From: GWE2-42-39 sp963668595
Lineage (GTDB): Bacteria > Bacteroidota > Bacteroidia > Bacteroidales > Prolixibacteraceae
NCBI GenBank assembly: GCA_963668595.1
Contig: OY764876.1
Coordinates: 2,170,001-2,234,000 of the forward strand
DNA length: 64,000 nt
Direction: 5' to 3'
Part shown: piece by piece, positions 1 to 9,222 of the stretch
How the letters are laid out: each line of letters begins with the position of its first letter
How positions within the stretch are numbered: the first letter of the stretch is position 1
The notes under the pieces: model-generated
Database searches by the model: none
What the model was told of the DNA's origin: nothing
The model's input: only the letters and a program-made list of their open reading frames with translations
Position numbers and translations under genes: made by a program

Positions 1-1206
1 CCTACCGGTAGAGCTGCGAAAGTGCTTAGTCAGTATGCCGGACAGGCGGCATTCACCATTCACAAATCGATTTACAGACAGCAAAGCAGTTCCGATCCGG
101 CTGCTCGCTTTATGCTCAATAAAAACCTGTATAAAGACACTTTTTTTATTGTTGACGAGGCCTCGATGATTTCGAATGCCAATGGAGAATCGTCGCTATT
201 TGGTACCGGACGATTACTCGATGATTTAATTGAATTTGTTTATACTGGTTCTCACTGTAAACTGATGTTAGTTGGCGATACAGCACAGCTTCCACCGGTA
301 GGATTAGAACTGAGTCCGGCTCTTTCTTCTTCTGAATTGGAAATGTTAGACCTGAGCCCAACGGAAATTGAGCTAACCGAAGTTGTTCGTCAATCAGAAG
401 GGTCTGGTATTTTACACAATGCAACTGCCATTCGTGAACTTATTGCCGGTCATGATTTCCGGGGGGCATATTTCCCTATCGAGACAAAAGATTTCCATGA
501 TGTAAAACGTATTGGCGGAGCTGATCTGATTGAAGAAATTGCCAGCTGCTACGACCGCTATGGAGAACAGGAAACCATGATTGTTACCCGATCGAACAAA
601 CGAGCCAACAAGTTTAACGAAGGAATTCGCCGATCAATATTGTATAAAGAAAGTGAAATATCTGTCGGCGATTTATTGATGGTTGTCAAAAATAATTACT
701 TCTGGCTGGGAGAAAACGAAAATGCTGATTTCATTGCCAATGGCGATACAGCAGAAGTAACACGTATTGGCAAATATGAAAATCTGTACGGCTTCCGATT
801 TGCCAACGTCAGTTTGCGATTTATCGATTACAAAGATCTGGAAATTGATTGCAAAATCATTCTCGACACACTTCAGATTGAAGCAGCGTCGTTAAGTCAG
901 GAGGATAACCGGCGATTATTTGATGCGGTTACTGAAGACTACCCGGATATTCGAAGCAAACGCAAGCGCTGGGAAAAAATCAGAGAAAATGAATATTTCA
1001 ACGCATTACAGGTAAAATTTGCTTATGCCGTCACCTGCCACAAAGCACAGGGCGGACAATGGAAAGCGGTATTTGTTGATCAGGGCTACTTAACCGAGGA
1101 AATGCTGAATATTGAATGGCTGCGCTGGCTTTATACGGCATTCACTCGTCCGGTGGAAAAACTTTATCTGGTAAATTTCAACAAAGAATTTTTCGATGAA
1201 GAATAA
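1..1206 (+). CDS. RecD-like ATP-dependent DNA helicase, 5'-truncated by window edge
   Basis: This is the C-terminal part of a superfamily 1B (RecD/RecD2-like) helicase, which would unwind DNA in repair or recombination. The frame is open from base 1, where it already reads PTGRAAKVL, the motif Ia region of RecD proteins, so the start and the Walker A loop lie outside the window. A GTG at base 22 is not the real start. Visible motifs are the Walker B DEAS box about 45 codons after base 22, GDTAQLPPVG (motif III), a VVRQ arginine segment, the UvrD_C_2 motif YAVTCHKAQGGQW and the final LYTAFTRP motif. It stands alone, with 66 bp to the next gene. The family assignment is firm; the exact cellular role is not. 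Confidence 0.9.
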   Translation, partial: PTGRAAKVLSQYAGQAAFTIHKSIYRQQSSSDPAARFMLNKNLYKDTFFIVDEASMISNANGESSLFGTGRLLDDLIEFVYTGSHCKLMLVGDTAQLPPVGLELSPALSSSELEMLDLSPTEIELTEVVRQSEGSGILHNATAIRELIAGHDFRGAYFPIETKDFHDVKRIGGADLIEEIASCYDRYGEQETMIVTRSNKRANKFNEGIRRSILYKESEISVGDLLMVVKNNYFWLGENENADFIANGDTAEVTRIGKYENLYGFRFANVSLRFIDYKDLEIDCKIILDTLQIEAASLSQEDNRRLFDAVTEDYPDIRSKRKRWEKIRENEYFNALQVKFAYAVTCHKAQGGQWKAVFVDQGYLTEEMLNIEWLRWLYTAFTRPVEKLYLVNFNKEFFDEE

Positions 1207-1272
1207 AAATTCTTTATTCGCAGCGAACGATCGGCCCCCCGATTTGTTATTATTCAAATTTTAAATTATTGC

Positions 1273-2181
1273 ATGGAGAATTACAAAAAAGGCATATTGT
1301 ATGCCATCATCACTTCATCGCTTTGGGGCTTTCTGGCAATTGCCCTAAAAGTTGCTTCATCGAAAGTAGATTCATCGACAATTGTATGGTTTCGATTTTT
1401 TGTTGCATTTACAATTCTTTTCATATATCAGTTAATAAAAGCGCCGTCTGAAACACGCATTTTAACTCGACCTCCGTGGTTACTGATCATTGCAGCACTG
1501 GGACTATCGTGGAATTATATGGGATTCATGCAGGGAATTCATTATACCAGTCCGGCCAATACTCAGGTTATTATTCAAACTGGTCCTATCATGCTGGCAT
1601 TAGTCGGTATTTTGTTTTTCAAAGAAAAAGTGAGTAAACAACAAATTATTGGATTTGCCCTGGTTGTTGCAGGAATGATCACTTTTTATCAGCAACAGAT
1701 AAAATTAATGCTGGGGGCTGAACAAGAATACAATACAGGTTTCCTGTTTACCATTTCTGCAGCTCTGGCCTGGGTAGTGTATGCTTCGCTACAAAAACAA
1801 CTGGTTCGCAGCTATTCAACAAACAGTTTAAATCTGGTTTTATTCGGCATACCGGTCATTATTTTCTTTCCTTTCACCAACTTATCGACACTGCTCGATT
1901 TGCATTGGGGATGGTGGATACTGATGATTTTCCTGGGATTAAATACGCTTGTTGCTTACGGATCGTTAGCAATGGCACTAAAATATATTGAGGCAAACAA
2001 AGTGAGTATTATCATTATTCTGAATCCTGTCATCACGTTTGTTTCTATGGCCATACTCACGTATCTGGAAGTTAGCTGGATTGCAGGCGAACATTTTTCG
2101 TTTTCATCAGTACTGGGAGCGTTGATTGTTTTAGGCGGGGCGATACTAGTGATTAAAAAGAATTCGAAAAAAAAGGAATAA
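1273..2181 (+). CDS. EamA/DMT-family transporter
   Basis: A 302-residue inner-membrane protein of the drug/metabolite transporter superfamily. It has the usual length and about ten hydrophobic helices arranged as two EamA repeats, roughly residues 5-140 and 150-295. Typical family signatures include the Trp/Gly-rich first helix (SLWGFLAIALK), the SPANTQVIIQTGPIMLALVG stretch and the basic C-terminal tail. Substrate cannot be read from sequence; members export amino acids, nucleobases or other metabolites. The ATG at 1273 starts directly at the first helix. The gene converges on the biotin-carrier gene across a shared terminator. Confidence 0.88.
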   Translation: MENYKKGILYAIITSSLWGFLAIALKVASSKVDSSTIVWFRFFVAFTILFIYQLIKAPSETRILTRPPWLLIIAALGLSWNYMGFMQGIHYTSPANTQVIIQTGPIMLALVGILFFKEKVSKQQIIGFALVVAGMITFYQQQIKLMLGAEQEYNTGFLFTISAALAWVVYASLQKQLVRSYSTNSLNLVLFGIPVIIFFPFTNLSTLLDLHWGWWILMIFLGLNTLVAYGSLAMALKYIEANKVSIIIILNPVITFVSMAILTYLEVSWIAGEHFSFSSVLGALIVLGGAILVIKKNSKKKE

Positions 2182-2202
2182 CAATTTCGCAAACAAAAAT
2201 AA

Positions 2203-2225
2203 AAAGGGGTCGAAAAGACCCCTTT
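2203..2225. terminator. Bidirectional rho-independent terminator
   Basis: The 9-bp perfect stem AAAGGGGTC/GACCCCTTT has a 5-base loop and is flanked by A-rich sequence on the left and T-rich sequence on the right. It lies between convergent genes and can serve both strands. Confidence 0.85.
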
Positions 2226-2227
2226 CA

Positions 2228-2551
2228 TTATATTCTCTCCAGTTCAACCATCAAATGGCTCTTTGGTATTTTATTTCCAGCAACAACATGGATTTTTACC
2301 AACTTACCATCAAATGGCATTTGAACTTTATTATGCATTTTCATCGCTTCCAGAATCAGAATTGTTTCTCCTTCTTTCAGCTCTTGTCCTTCATGTGCCA
2401 GTATTTCAATAATGGTTCCCGGAATAAACGAATATACTTTGTTTTCGTCCGGTTTTTCCCATTTTACCCGATTTTCATACTTTTTAGTGTACTCGGTTTT
2501 ATATACAGCACTGTGAACTACTAATGGTTTATAATTTCCATTTTCAGCCAT
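2228..2551 (-). CDS. Biotin carboxyl carrier (biotin/lipoyl attachment domain) protein
   Basis: A small (107 aa) biotinyl-domain protein. The C-terminal 70 residues form the attachment fold with the biotinylation motif EAMKM at about residues 66-70, the lysine being the acceptor, preceded by GTIIEI and followed by the MPFDGKLVKI hairpin. The N-terminal 35 residues are a short lead without the long Pro/Ala linker common in other carriers. It is 18 bp downstream of the carboxyltransferase gene on the same strand, so the two likely form one enzyme acting on an acyl-CoA such as propionyl- or methylmalonyl-CoA. No biotin carboxylase or membrane decarboxylase subunit is adjacent, so carboxylase versus decarboxylase cannot be decided here. 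Confidence 0.88.
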   Translation of the reverse strand: MAENGNYKPLVVHSAVYKTEYTKKYENRVKWEKPDENKVYSFIPGTIIEILAHEGQELKEGETILILEAMKMHNKVQMPFDGKLVKIHVVAGNKIPKSHLMVELERI

Positions 2552-2569
2552 TTCTTTTTCAGTTTTTGA

Positions 2570-4114
2570 TTAAAACGGAGGAATTCCGTGCTTTTTAGTC
2601 GGACGGGTATCTACTTTATTGGCTGACACCTGTAAGGCATGAAGCAACATTTTACGGGTTTCCTGAGGTTCAATCACCTCATCAATATACCCTTTGGCTG
2701 CTGCAACATACGGATTCGCAAATTTCTCCTTGTATTCTTCGATCTTTTGTTTGCGCATTGCTTCCGGATCTTCGGCTTCTGCAATTTCCTTACGGAATAC
2801 AATATTTGCAGCACCTTCTGGCCCCATTACAGCAATTTCGGCTGTTGGCCATGCAAACACAAAGTCGGCGCGCAAGTGGCGAGAGTTCATCGCAATGTAT
2901 CCACCACCATAGGCTTTACGGATGATTACTGTAATTTTTGGCACAGTAGCTTCGCTGTATGCATACAGGATTTTTGCACCGTGACGAATCACTCCCGCAT
3001 GTTCCTGATCAACTCCTGGCAAATATCCGGGTAAGTCTTCCAAGGTTACAATCGGAATACTGAAAGCATTACAATAACGGATAAAACGAGCTGCTTTATC
3101 AGAGCTATCGCAATCGAGTACTCCTGCCAGTACTTTAGGCTGGTTGGCAACAAATCCGATTGTTTCACCATTCATCCGACCAAACCCAATTACCACATTT
3201 GGGGCAAAAAGCTCCATTATTTCGAAGAATTCCGAACCATCAGTGATAGACCGGATAATATCGCGAATATCGTAAGGCATTCGTGCATCAGCCGGAACAA
3301 TATCTTCAATTTTATACGTATCTTTTGGTTCAGCAACCGGGAAAGCTTTGGCTTTCTGACTGTTGTTCCAAGGAATATACGTAATCAATTTTTTGATTTG
3401 TTCGAAGCATTCTTTTTCGCTGGTGGCATAAAAATGAGCATTACCAGTTAATTCGGCATGCACTTTTGCTCCACCTAAATCTTCCATCGAGATTTCTTCA
3501 CCCAATACGGTTTTAATTACGCTTGGTCCGGTGATGAACATCTTCGAAATATTTTCAACCATAAATACAAAGTCAGTCAATGCTGGCGAATATACGGCAC
3601 CCCCGGCACAAGGACCAAGAATTACCGAAATCTGGGGAATAACACCTGAAGCAAGCGTATTGCGGAAGAAAATTTCACCGTAACCGGCCAACGAATTTAC
3701 ACCTTCCTGAATACGAGCACCTCCGGAATCATTGATACCGATCAACGGAACTCTCATTTTGAGGGCATGGTCCATAATCTTAGTGATTTTACGGGCATGC
3801 ATCAAACCTAATGAACCTCCGGCCACAGTGAAATCCTGGGCGAAAATACAAATGGGCGAGCCATAAATAGTTCCGGTACCAATAATTACACCATCACCAT
3901 GGAGAACTTTCCCCTCCATATCGAAATCACTCGCTGAGTGTTCCACGAACAGGTCATATTCGTGAAAGGATCCTTCGTCAACGATGGAAAGAATACGGTC
4001 GCGAGCCGTCATTTTTCCCATTGCAATCTGCTTACCGATGGCTTCATCTCCGCCACCTTTCTGCACTTCTTGCTTTCTTTTCCGAAGGTCAAGGATATTT
4101 CTTTTCAATGACAT
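2570..4114 (-). CDS. Acyl-CoA carboxyltransferase subunit (propionyl-CoA carboxylase beta / methylmalonyl-CoA decarboxylase alpha)
   Basis: A 514-residue carboxyltransferase of full family length with the two crotonase-like halves. It transfers CO2 between biotin and an acyl-CoA, most likely propionyl-CoA/methylmalonyl-CoA. Clear family landmarks are GGGDEAIGKQ near the N-terminus, FAQDFTVAGGSLG, the oxyanion-loop segment SGGARIQEGVNSL, GPCAGGAVYSPALTDF in the N-half, and LPGYLPGVDQEHAG and RKAYGGGYIAMNSRHL in the C-half. It forms an operon with the biotin carrier gene, which begins 18 bp downstream. The start ATG at 4114 matches the MSLKRNILDLRKRK opening of the family. In Bacteroidia such enzymes act in the succinate-propionate pathway; that role is inferred. 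Confidence 0.92.
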   Translation of the reverse strand: MSLKRNILDLRKRKQEVQKGGGDEAIGKQIAMGKMTARDRILSIVDEGSFHEYDLFVEHSASDFDMEGKVLHGDGVIIGTGTIYGSPICIFAQDFTVAGGSLGLMHARKITKIMDHALKMRVPLIGINDSGGARIQEGVNSLAGYGEIFFRNTLASGVIPQISVILGPCAGGAVYSPALTDFVFMVENISKMFITGPSVIKTVLGEEISMEDLGGAKVHAELTGNAHFYATSEKECFEQIKKLITYIPWNNSQKAKAFPVAEPKDTYKIEDIVPADARMPYDIRDIIRSITDGSEFFEIMELFAPNVVIGFGRMNGETIGFVANQPKVLAGVLDCDSSDKAARFIRYCNAFSIPIVTLEDLPGYLPGVDQEHAGVIRHGAKILYAYSEATVPKITVIIRKAYGGGYIAMNSRHLRADFVFAWPTAEIAVMGPEGAANIVFRKEIAEAEDPEAMRKQKIEEYKEKFANPYVAAAKGYIDEVIEPQETRKMLLHALQVSANKVDTRPTKKHGIPPF

Positions 4115-4312
4115 AGAAATAGATTTTAATTTATAAAAGCCTGTCTAAAACAGGATTTTCATTCTCACAGAACTATGGAATGTTTATTTTTTCCGGGTCA
4201 AAATTAAAATTTTTTCGATCATACAAGTGTTTTGTACAACATTTGTTTTTTTGCTTCTTCCCCGTGCAATTGCTTGTTTTTGAATTATTCTACAAAATAT
4301 TTGAATGTTTCT

Positions 4313-5386
4313 CTACCGGGCTGCCCAGCGGTAAATATACACCGCCAACAAACCAAAAATGAGGTTGGGAATCCAGGTTGCCAACCAGGCCGGCACTGCT
4401 CCCGACAAGGCAAAAACGGTACTCACCTGCATGAACATAATATATGAAAAGGCACTCAGCACTCCCAAACCCAAATGCAATCCAATTCCTCCTTTTATTT
4501 TTCGCGATGCCAGTGCAACGCCTATCAATGACAGAATAAATGCAGAAAAAGGACCGGAACGCCGTTTGTGTTTCTCCAATTCATAATTGATCGTATTTAC
4601 GCCCCTCAATTTCAGCACTTTCAATTCTCTGTTCAATTCCGGTAACGAAAGTGTTTCCACCACGTCGCGTACAACCCGGTAATCTTCAGGAACCATATTC
4701 AATGTTGTGTCTATCGATTCGCCCTTGGTGATCGTTTCTTTGTAACCATCAATTTCACGGATCACATAATTATTGATGGTCCATTTCTTCTTCTCACGAT
4801 CCCATTTGATGTAGTCAGCCGAAAGTTTCGAAACCATTTTCAGCCCATCAAAACGTTCCATCGTAAATTTATGACCTACATCATTCGAGGTAAAACTATT
4901 CATATAAATATACAGACCCGGCTCTAACTGCTGGTGTATATTGTTTAACGAAACATATCCTTTTGTGTTAATGTATGCATTTCTGAATTCTACCCGTTTT
5001 TTATTTGCAGGAGGAATCACGTAATTACCAAGCATATAGGAAAAAAGAGCAATAATAAAAGCAGAAATCATATATGGAAGCATCAACCGGCGATACGAAA
5101 CGCCACTGCTCAAAATGGCTATAATTTCAGTATTGTAAGCTAACTTCGAGGTAAAATAAATTACGGCAATGAACGTAAAAAGAGCACTGAAAAGATTAGC
5201 GAAATAAGGAATAAAGTTCAGGTAATAGTCAAAAATAATCGCTTTTACAGGTACCTCCTTCGAAATAAAATCATCCAGATTCTCTGACATATCAAAAACT
5301 ATCGAGATACTGATAATTAATGCAATCACGAAAAAGAAAGTACCCAAAAACTTCTTAATAATGTAGATGTCTATTCTTTTCAGCAT
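4313..5386 (-). CDS. LptF/LptG family permease (YjgP/YjgQ), lipopolysaccharide export
   Basis: A 357-residue inner-membrane permease of the LptF/LptG family, which with LptB2 extracts lipopolysaccharide for transport to the outer membrane. The layout is typical: amphipathic start MLKRIDIYIIKKF, two to three N-terminal helices (residues about 10-120), a periplasmic beta-jellyroll of about 150 residues, and three C-terminal helices (about 275-350). Whether it is the F or the G subunit is not clear. It follows tgt by 10 bp on the same strand, so the two are probably cotranscribed. About 200 bp without a gene separate it from the carboxyltransferase. Confidence 0.9.
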   Translation of the reverse strand: MLKRIDIYIIKKFLGTFFFVIALIISISIVFDMSENLDDFISKEVPVKAIIFDYYLNFIPYFANLFSALFTFIAVIYFTSKLAYNTEIIAILSSGVSYRRLMLPYMISAFIIALFSYMLGNYVIPPANKKRVEFRNAYINTKGYVSLNNIHQQLEPGLYIYMNSFTSNDVGHKFTMERFDGLKMVSKLSADYIKWDREKKKWTINNYVIREIDGYKETITKGESIDTTLNMVPEDYRVVRDVVETLSLPELNRELKVLKLRGVNTINYELEKHKRRSGPFSAFILSLIGVALASRKIKGGIGLHLGLGVLSAFSYIMFMQVSTVFALSGAVPAWLATWIPNLIFGLLAVYIYRWAAR

Positions 5387-5396
5387 AATTTATTTT

Positions 5397-6527
5397 TTAT
5401 AGTCTGACAGCCAAACGAACCACCATTTCTTCTTTCCACGCCTTAAATGTTCCATCCAGAATATGGCGGCGAGCTTCTTTTACTAACCAGAGATAAAACG
5501 CAAGATTGTGCTGACTGGCAATTTGTGCCCCCAACATTTCACCGGCAATAATCAAGTGACGCAAAAAAGCACGGGAATAACTGTGGTCAACAAACGATGT
5601 TCCGTTCGGATCAACGGGCGAAAAATCGTCAGCCCATTTTCGATTTCGGATATTGATTATTCCCTCGCTGGTAAAAAGCATGCCATTGCGCCCATTACGG
5701 GTAGGCATTACACAGTCGAACATATCCACTCCCCGATCGATTGCCTGCAAAATATTTACAGGCGTACCAACTCCCATCAGGTAGCGAGGTTTATCTTGAG
5801 GAAGAATCTCGTTTACCACTTCAATCATGGCATACATGTCTTTTTCTGATTCTCCCACCGACAAACCGCCAATTGCATAACCATCGCTATTAAACCCCAA
5901 TACATGCTCGGCCGCTTTGCGCCGCAATTCGGGATACACAGCTCCCTGTACAATTGGGAAAAGCGACTGCGAGTGTCCGTACAACGGACTGGTTTGCTCA
6001 AACCTGTTCCAGCAGCGCTCCAACCAGCGTTGTGTAAGTTCGAGCGATTTTTTTGCATACGCAAATTCAGCATCGCCCGGGGTACACTCATCAAAAGCCA
6101 TCATGATGTCGGCTCCAATTTTTCGCTGAATATCCATCACATTTTCGGGAGTAAACAAATGGTACGACCCGTCGATATGCGATTGAAACTTTGCTCCTTC
6201 TTCCGTCAACTTACGAATATCTCCCAGCGAAAACACCTGAAAGCCACCACTATCAGTTAAAATAGGGCCATCCCATCCGTTAAAGCGATGAAGTCCGCCG
6301 GCTCGTTCGATAATGTCGGTTCCCGGACGCAGGTATAAATGATACGTATTACCCAAAATAATCTGAGCTTGTATATCATCCTTTAAATCGCGTTTATGAA
6401 TTCCTTTTACTGATCCGGCAGTACCTACAGGCATAAATATCGGAGTCTCAATCACCCCATGGTCGGTTTGTATTTTCCCGGCGCGGGCTTTCGATTCTTC
6501 GCAGGTATATTGAAGTTCAAACTGCAT
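5397..6527 (-). CDS. tgt: Queuine/preQ1 tRNA-ribosyltransferase
   Basis: tRNA-guanine transglycosylase, 376 aa, exchanging G34 of GUN-anticodon tRNAs for preQ1 in queuosine synthesis. The TIM-barrel signatures are present: DSGGFQVFSL with acid D92, GGLSVGE, and DCVMPTRN with the expected nucleophile D271. The zinc-binding segment is odd. Where characterised bacterial enzymes have a CxCxxC cluster, this protein has G309, S311 and D314, while the downstream histidine (H340 in SQHNLAFY) is kept. From memory, related Bacteroidota sequences share this change, so it looks lineage-wide rather than a defect. It is first in a probable two-gene unit with the LptF/G permease. Confidence 0.95.
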   Translation of the reverse strand: MQFELQYTCEESKARAGKIQTDHGVIETPIFMPVGTAGSVKGIHKRDLKDDIQAQIILGNTYHLYLRPGTDIIERAGGLHRFNGWDGPILTDSGGFQVFSLGDIRKLTEEGAKFQSHIDGSYHLFTPENVMDIQRKIGADIMMAFDECTPGDAEFAYAKKSLELTQRWLERCWNRFEQTSPLYGHSQSLFPIVQGAVYPELRRKAAEHVLGFNSDGYAIGGLSVGESEKDMYAMIEVVNEILPQDKPRYLMGVGTPVNILQAIDRGVDMFDCVMPTRNGRNGMLFTSEGIINIRNRKWADDFSPVDPNGTSFVDHSYSRAFLRHLIIAGEMLGAQIASQHNLAFYLWLVKEARRHILDGTFKAWKEEMVVRLAVRL

Positions 6528-6615
6528 GCTATTTTTTTAAGTGCTCAAAGATAACCATAAAAGTTTATCCGCATAAAACGACCAAATCAGCACATGCGTT
6601 AATTATCATTAAAAA

Positions 6616-7812
6616 ATGAATTGCAATTTCAGTACGAATACTAATTTTGCCGGAAAATTTCGTCCTGTGAATAATTTTAGCCTTGAAATATATTCCATCG
6701 GTGAATGGATTTTAATTGGAGCGCTGCTGTTTCTGTTTCTGATTCAGCTATACTTTATTTTGCGCTATTTTGTAAAAACACTTTCGGTAAAACCGGCTCA
6801 GTCGGTAATGCTCGAAAGCCAGATTTCGGTAATCATTCCGGTTCGAAATGAAGAAGAAACCATCACTTCGATAATTGAAGAACTTCAATCTCAGAATTTT
6901 TCCAATGCCGAACTGGTTATTGTTGACGACCATTCGATGGATCGTACTCACGAACTGGTGGTAAGCATTTCGCGCAAGTACGAAAACGTAAAATATACCG
7001 GTGTTGCTCAGGATGTTCGTTTTTCTGAAAAAATGAACATCAACCTGGGACTAAAAGCAGCACAATCGGAGTGGGTTATTTTTACCAATCCTGAAATTGT
7101 TGACCGCAATCCGGAGTGGCTGAAGAATTTCAATCAGTACCTCGACGAAAATATCGATAATGTTGATGCAATCATGGCCTATTCAAACATCAAAGCAGGG
7201 AAAGGCTGGTCGCGCTTTGTTTACCGAACCGAGAAATTGTGGCAATACATGCAGGGTGTTTCGTTCACATTGGGAGGTAAAACGTTGATTCCCGAACAAG
7301 AAAATGTACTGGTTCGCAAAAATATTTATTTCGAAAAAGGAGGTTTCAGGCAGCATATCAATAAAACGTTTGCCAATCTGGAACTTATAATGAATGAAAA
7401 GCTGAACAGCAAACGCATTCGGGTAGCTTCAGGCGATGTGGCAGTGTGGACCGAAATCAATGAATTCGACGATATTTCGTACCGCAGCCTGCTGAAAAAA
7501 TCGATTCAAATACGAAAAAGTCTTTCTGCAATGACTCAATTCAGCCTTGCCTGGGACGAAGCGTCTCGCTTATTGCTAATCATTGCATTCGTTTTAATGG
7601 GCATTTTCAGACCACTTTACTGGCCTTTCTCATACATCCTTCTGTTTATTTATCTGCTATTGCTGTCAATTATCTGGATAAAAAACCTGAAGCGCTTGAA
7701 GGAACAAAAATTATTTTTATCTTCGTTAGCATACATTTTGATCAGGCCGCTAATGACCTTTTTCATTAAGCTGCCCCTTATTTTCAAAAGGCGACGAAAC
7801 AGATGGATTTAA
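6616..7812 (+). CDS. Membrane-anchored family 2 glycosyltransferase
   Basis: A 398-residue GT-A fold glycosyltransferase (GT2) with one N-terminal helix (about residues 32-52), a catalytic domain beginning at ISVIIPVRNEEETI (about 71-84) with the acidic VDDHS motif, and two to three C-terminal helices (about 315-370). It probably builds an envelope polysaccharide or glycolipid at the inner membrane; donor and acceptor are unknown. The last helices are followed by a basic tail KRRRNRW. It overlaps the sigma factor gene by 10 bp, so the two are translationally linked. An ATG at 6616 is used; the first 30 residues are polar and poorly conserved-looking, so a later start is possible. Confidence 0.85.
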   Translation: MNCNFSTNTNFAGKFRPVNNFSLEIYSIGEWILIGALLFLFLIQLYFILRYFVKTLSVKPAQSVMLESQISVIIPVRNEEETITSIIEELQSQNFSNAELVIVDDHSMDRTHELVVSISRKYENVKYTGVAQDVRFSEKMNINLGLKAAQSEWVIFTNPEIVDRNPEWLKNFNQYLDENIDNVDAIMAYSNIKAGKGWSRFVYRTEKLWQYMQGVSFTLGGKTLIPEQENVLVRKNIYFEKGGFRQHINKTFANLELIMNEKLNSKRIRVASGDVAVWTEINEFDDISYRSLLKKSIQIRKSLSAMTQFSLAWDEASRLLLIIAFVLMGIFRPLYWPFSYILLFIYLLLLSIIWIKNLKRLKEQKLFLSSLAYILIRPLMTFFIKLPLIFKRRRNRWI

Positions 7813-8411
7813 ATCCGCAGTTATCAGAGAAGGCACAGCAAGACTTCGTACTCGTGGAGTCTGCATTGGCAGGCGACGAAAAAGCGTTTACCAAATTGAT
7901 GAGCAAATACAAAGATGCCATCTACTTCATGCTATTGAAAATGGTCAACAATAAGAGCGATGCCGAAGATTTGACCATTGAAGCCTTCGGGAAAGCCTTT
8001 AAAAATCTGCACCAATATTCTCCGAGCTACGCATTCAGCACCTGGTTATTCAAAATTGCCTCGAACAACTGCATCGATTTCTTGCGCAAACGACGCGGAG
8101 TACACATTCCGATCGATACAAACCAGGAAAACAGCGATACCGATCAGCCTGTCCGCCTACGATCGGATGACCCCAATCCGGAGCAAAAACTGATACGCAT
8201 CCAAAAGGCTATTCTGCTCCGAAAAGTGGTTCGTCGGTTAAAACCCCGCTACCAAATTTTGGTTGATCTGCGCTATTTCCGCGAATACTCGTACGAAGAA
8301 ATTGCCTCGGAGCTAAGTCTCCCGCTCGGAACCGTGAAAGCTCAATTATTCAGAGCCCGCGAAATGCTTTTCCGAATGATCGAAGACTCAGACATGGGGG
8401 AAGACGATTAA
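7803..8411 (+). CDS. ECF-type sigma-70 family RNA polymerase sigma factor
   Basis: A 202-residue extracytoplasmic-function sigma factor. Region 2 (about residues 25-95) has DAEDLTIEAFGKAFKNL and the FSTWLFKIASNNCIDFLRKRR promoter-melting segment. Region 4 (about 135-195) ends in the helix-turn-helix YEEIASELSLPLGTVKAQLFRARE. It overlaps the upstream glycosyltransferase gene by 10 bp and no anti-sigma factor gene lies next to it, so it differs from the FecR-paired sigma factors of Sus-like loci. What activates it cannot be told from the sequence. Confidence 0.92.
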   Translation: MDLNPQLSEKAQQDFVLVESALAGDEKAFTKLMSKYKDAIYFMLLKMVNNKSDAEDLTIEAFGKAFKNLHQYSPSYAFSTWLFKIASNNCIDFLRKRRGVHIPIDTNQENSDTDQPVRLRSDDPNPEQKLIRIQKAILLRKVVRRLKPRYQILVDLRYFREYSYEEIASELSLPLGTVKAQLFRAREMLFRMIEDSDMGEDD

Positions 8412-8499
8412 ATATTTACAATTAAGTAATTTATTTACAAATCATTAATTCGCAAGTACGAATCCGAATTATTTAATTCTTTTTTTAATCTGAATTTTT

Positions 8500-9126
8500 A
8501 TGGAAATCATACACAAATATTTTCCGGAGCTGGATGCCCGGGCCATGCAACAATTGTCGATGCTCGGAAAACTTTACGAAGAATGGAATACCCAGATCAA
8601 CGTAATTTCGCGCAAAGATATTGAGCAACTTTACGAACGGCATATTTTACATTCTCTGGCAATTGCCAAATTCATTCAGTTTGTACCCGGAACTCAGATT
8701 ATGGATGTAGGAACTGGCGGTGGTTTCCCGGGAATTCCGCTCGCTATTTTATTTCCTGAATGCCGATTCTTACTGGTCGATTCCATTGCAAAAAAAATTA
8801 AAGTTGTCAACGAAGTTGCATCTGCTCTAAAATTAACCAACGTAACCGCCCGCCAGCAACGAGCCGAAGAAGTGAAGCAACAATTCGACTTTGTAGTTAG
8901 CCGTGCCGTAACAGCTTTTCCCCGTTTTGTTGAATTGGTGGATAAAAAAATAAAAGCAGAAAACAGAAATAGTTTACACAACGGCATACTTTACTTAAAA
9001 GGCGGAGATTTCGAAGAAGAAACCAAACCTTTTGGAAATAAGATAACTACCTATGAATTAAGTAGCATTTTTGAAGAAGAATTTTTCGAAACAAAGAAAC
9101 TCATTCATCTGACAATTAAAAAATAA
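8500..9126 (+). CDS. rsmG: 16S rRNA (guanine(527)-N(7))-methyltransferase
   Basis: RsmG/GidB, 208 aa, methylates G527 of 16S rRNA using S-adenosylmethionine. The SAM-binding loop MDVGTGGGFPGIPLAI (about residues 68-83) is diagnostic, followed by LVDSIAKKIKVV and FVVSRAV. Length fits the family. It precedes rpmH, although a strong promoter between the two indicates separate transcription of rpmH. Confidence 0.95.
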   Translation: MEIIHKYFPELDARAMQQLSMLGKLYEEWNTQINVISRKDIEQLYERHILHSLAIAKFIQFVPGTQIMDVGTGGGFPGIPLAILFPECRFLLVDSIAKKIKVVNEVASALKLTNVTARQQRAEEVKQQFDFVVSRAVTAFPRFVELVDKKIKAENRNSLHNGILYLKGGDFEEETKPFGNKITTYELSSIFEEEFFETKKLIHLTIKK

Positions 9127-9145
9127 AAAGAAAATAGTCGTACTG

Positions 9146-9176
9146 TTTGGATAAAAATAAAAAACACTTATTTTTG
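9146..9176 (+). promoter_or_regulatory. Bacteroidota-type promoter of rpmH
   Basis: TTTG at 9146-9149 is followed 19 bases later by TATTTTTG at 9169-9176, an exact match to the TTTG / TAnnTTTG (-33/-7) consensus of the primary sigma factor in Bacteroides. It lies 46 bp before the rpmH start. Confidence 0.75.
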
Positions 9177-9222
9177 CAGTCCGATTTTAGAAACGAATAT
9201 ATCAATTAAAAAATAAAGACCG

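Noticed and set aside
2639..3034. Open frame of 131 codons on the plus strand inside the carboxyltransferase gene
   Set aside because: It is antisense to a fully recognised gene and its product has no domain or start context; the same holds for other long antisense frames in this window.
4140..4158. Short hairpin CCTGT/ACAGG between the permease and carboxyltransferase genes
   Set aside because: The stem is only 5 bp with a weak T-tract in the minus direction, too weak to call a terminator.
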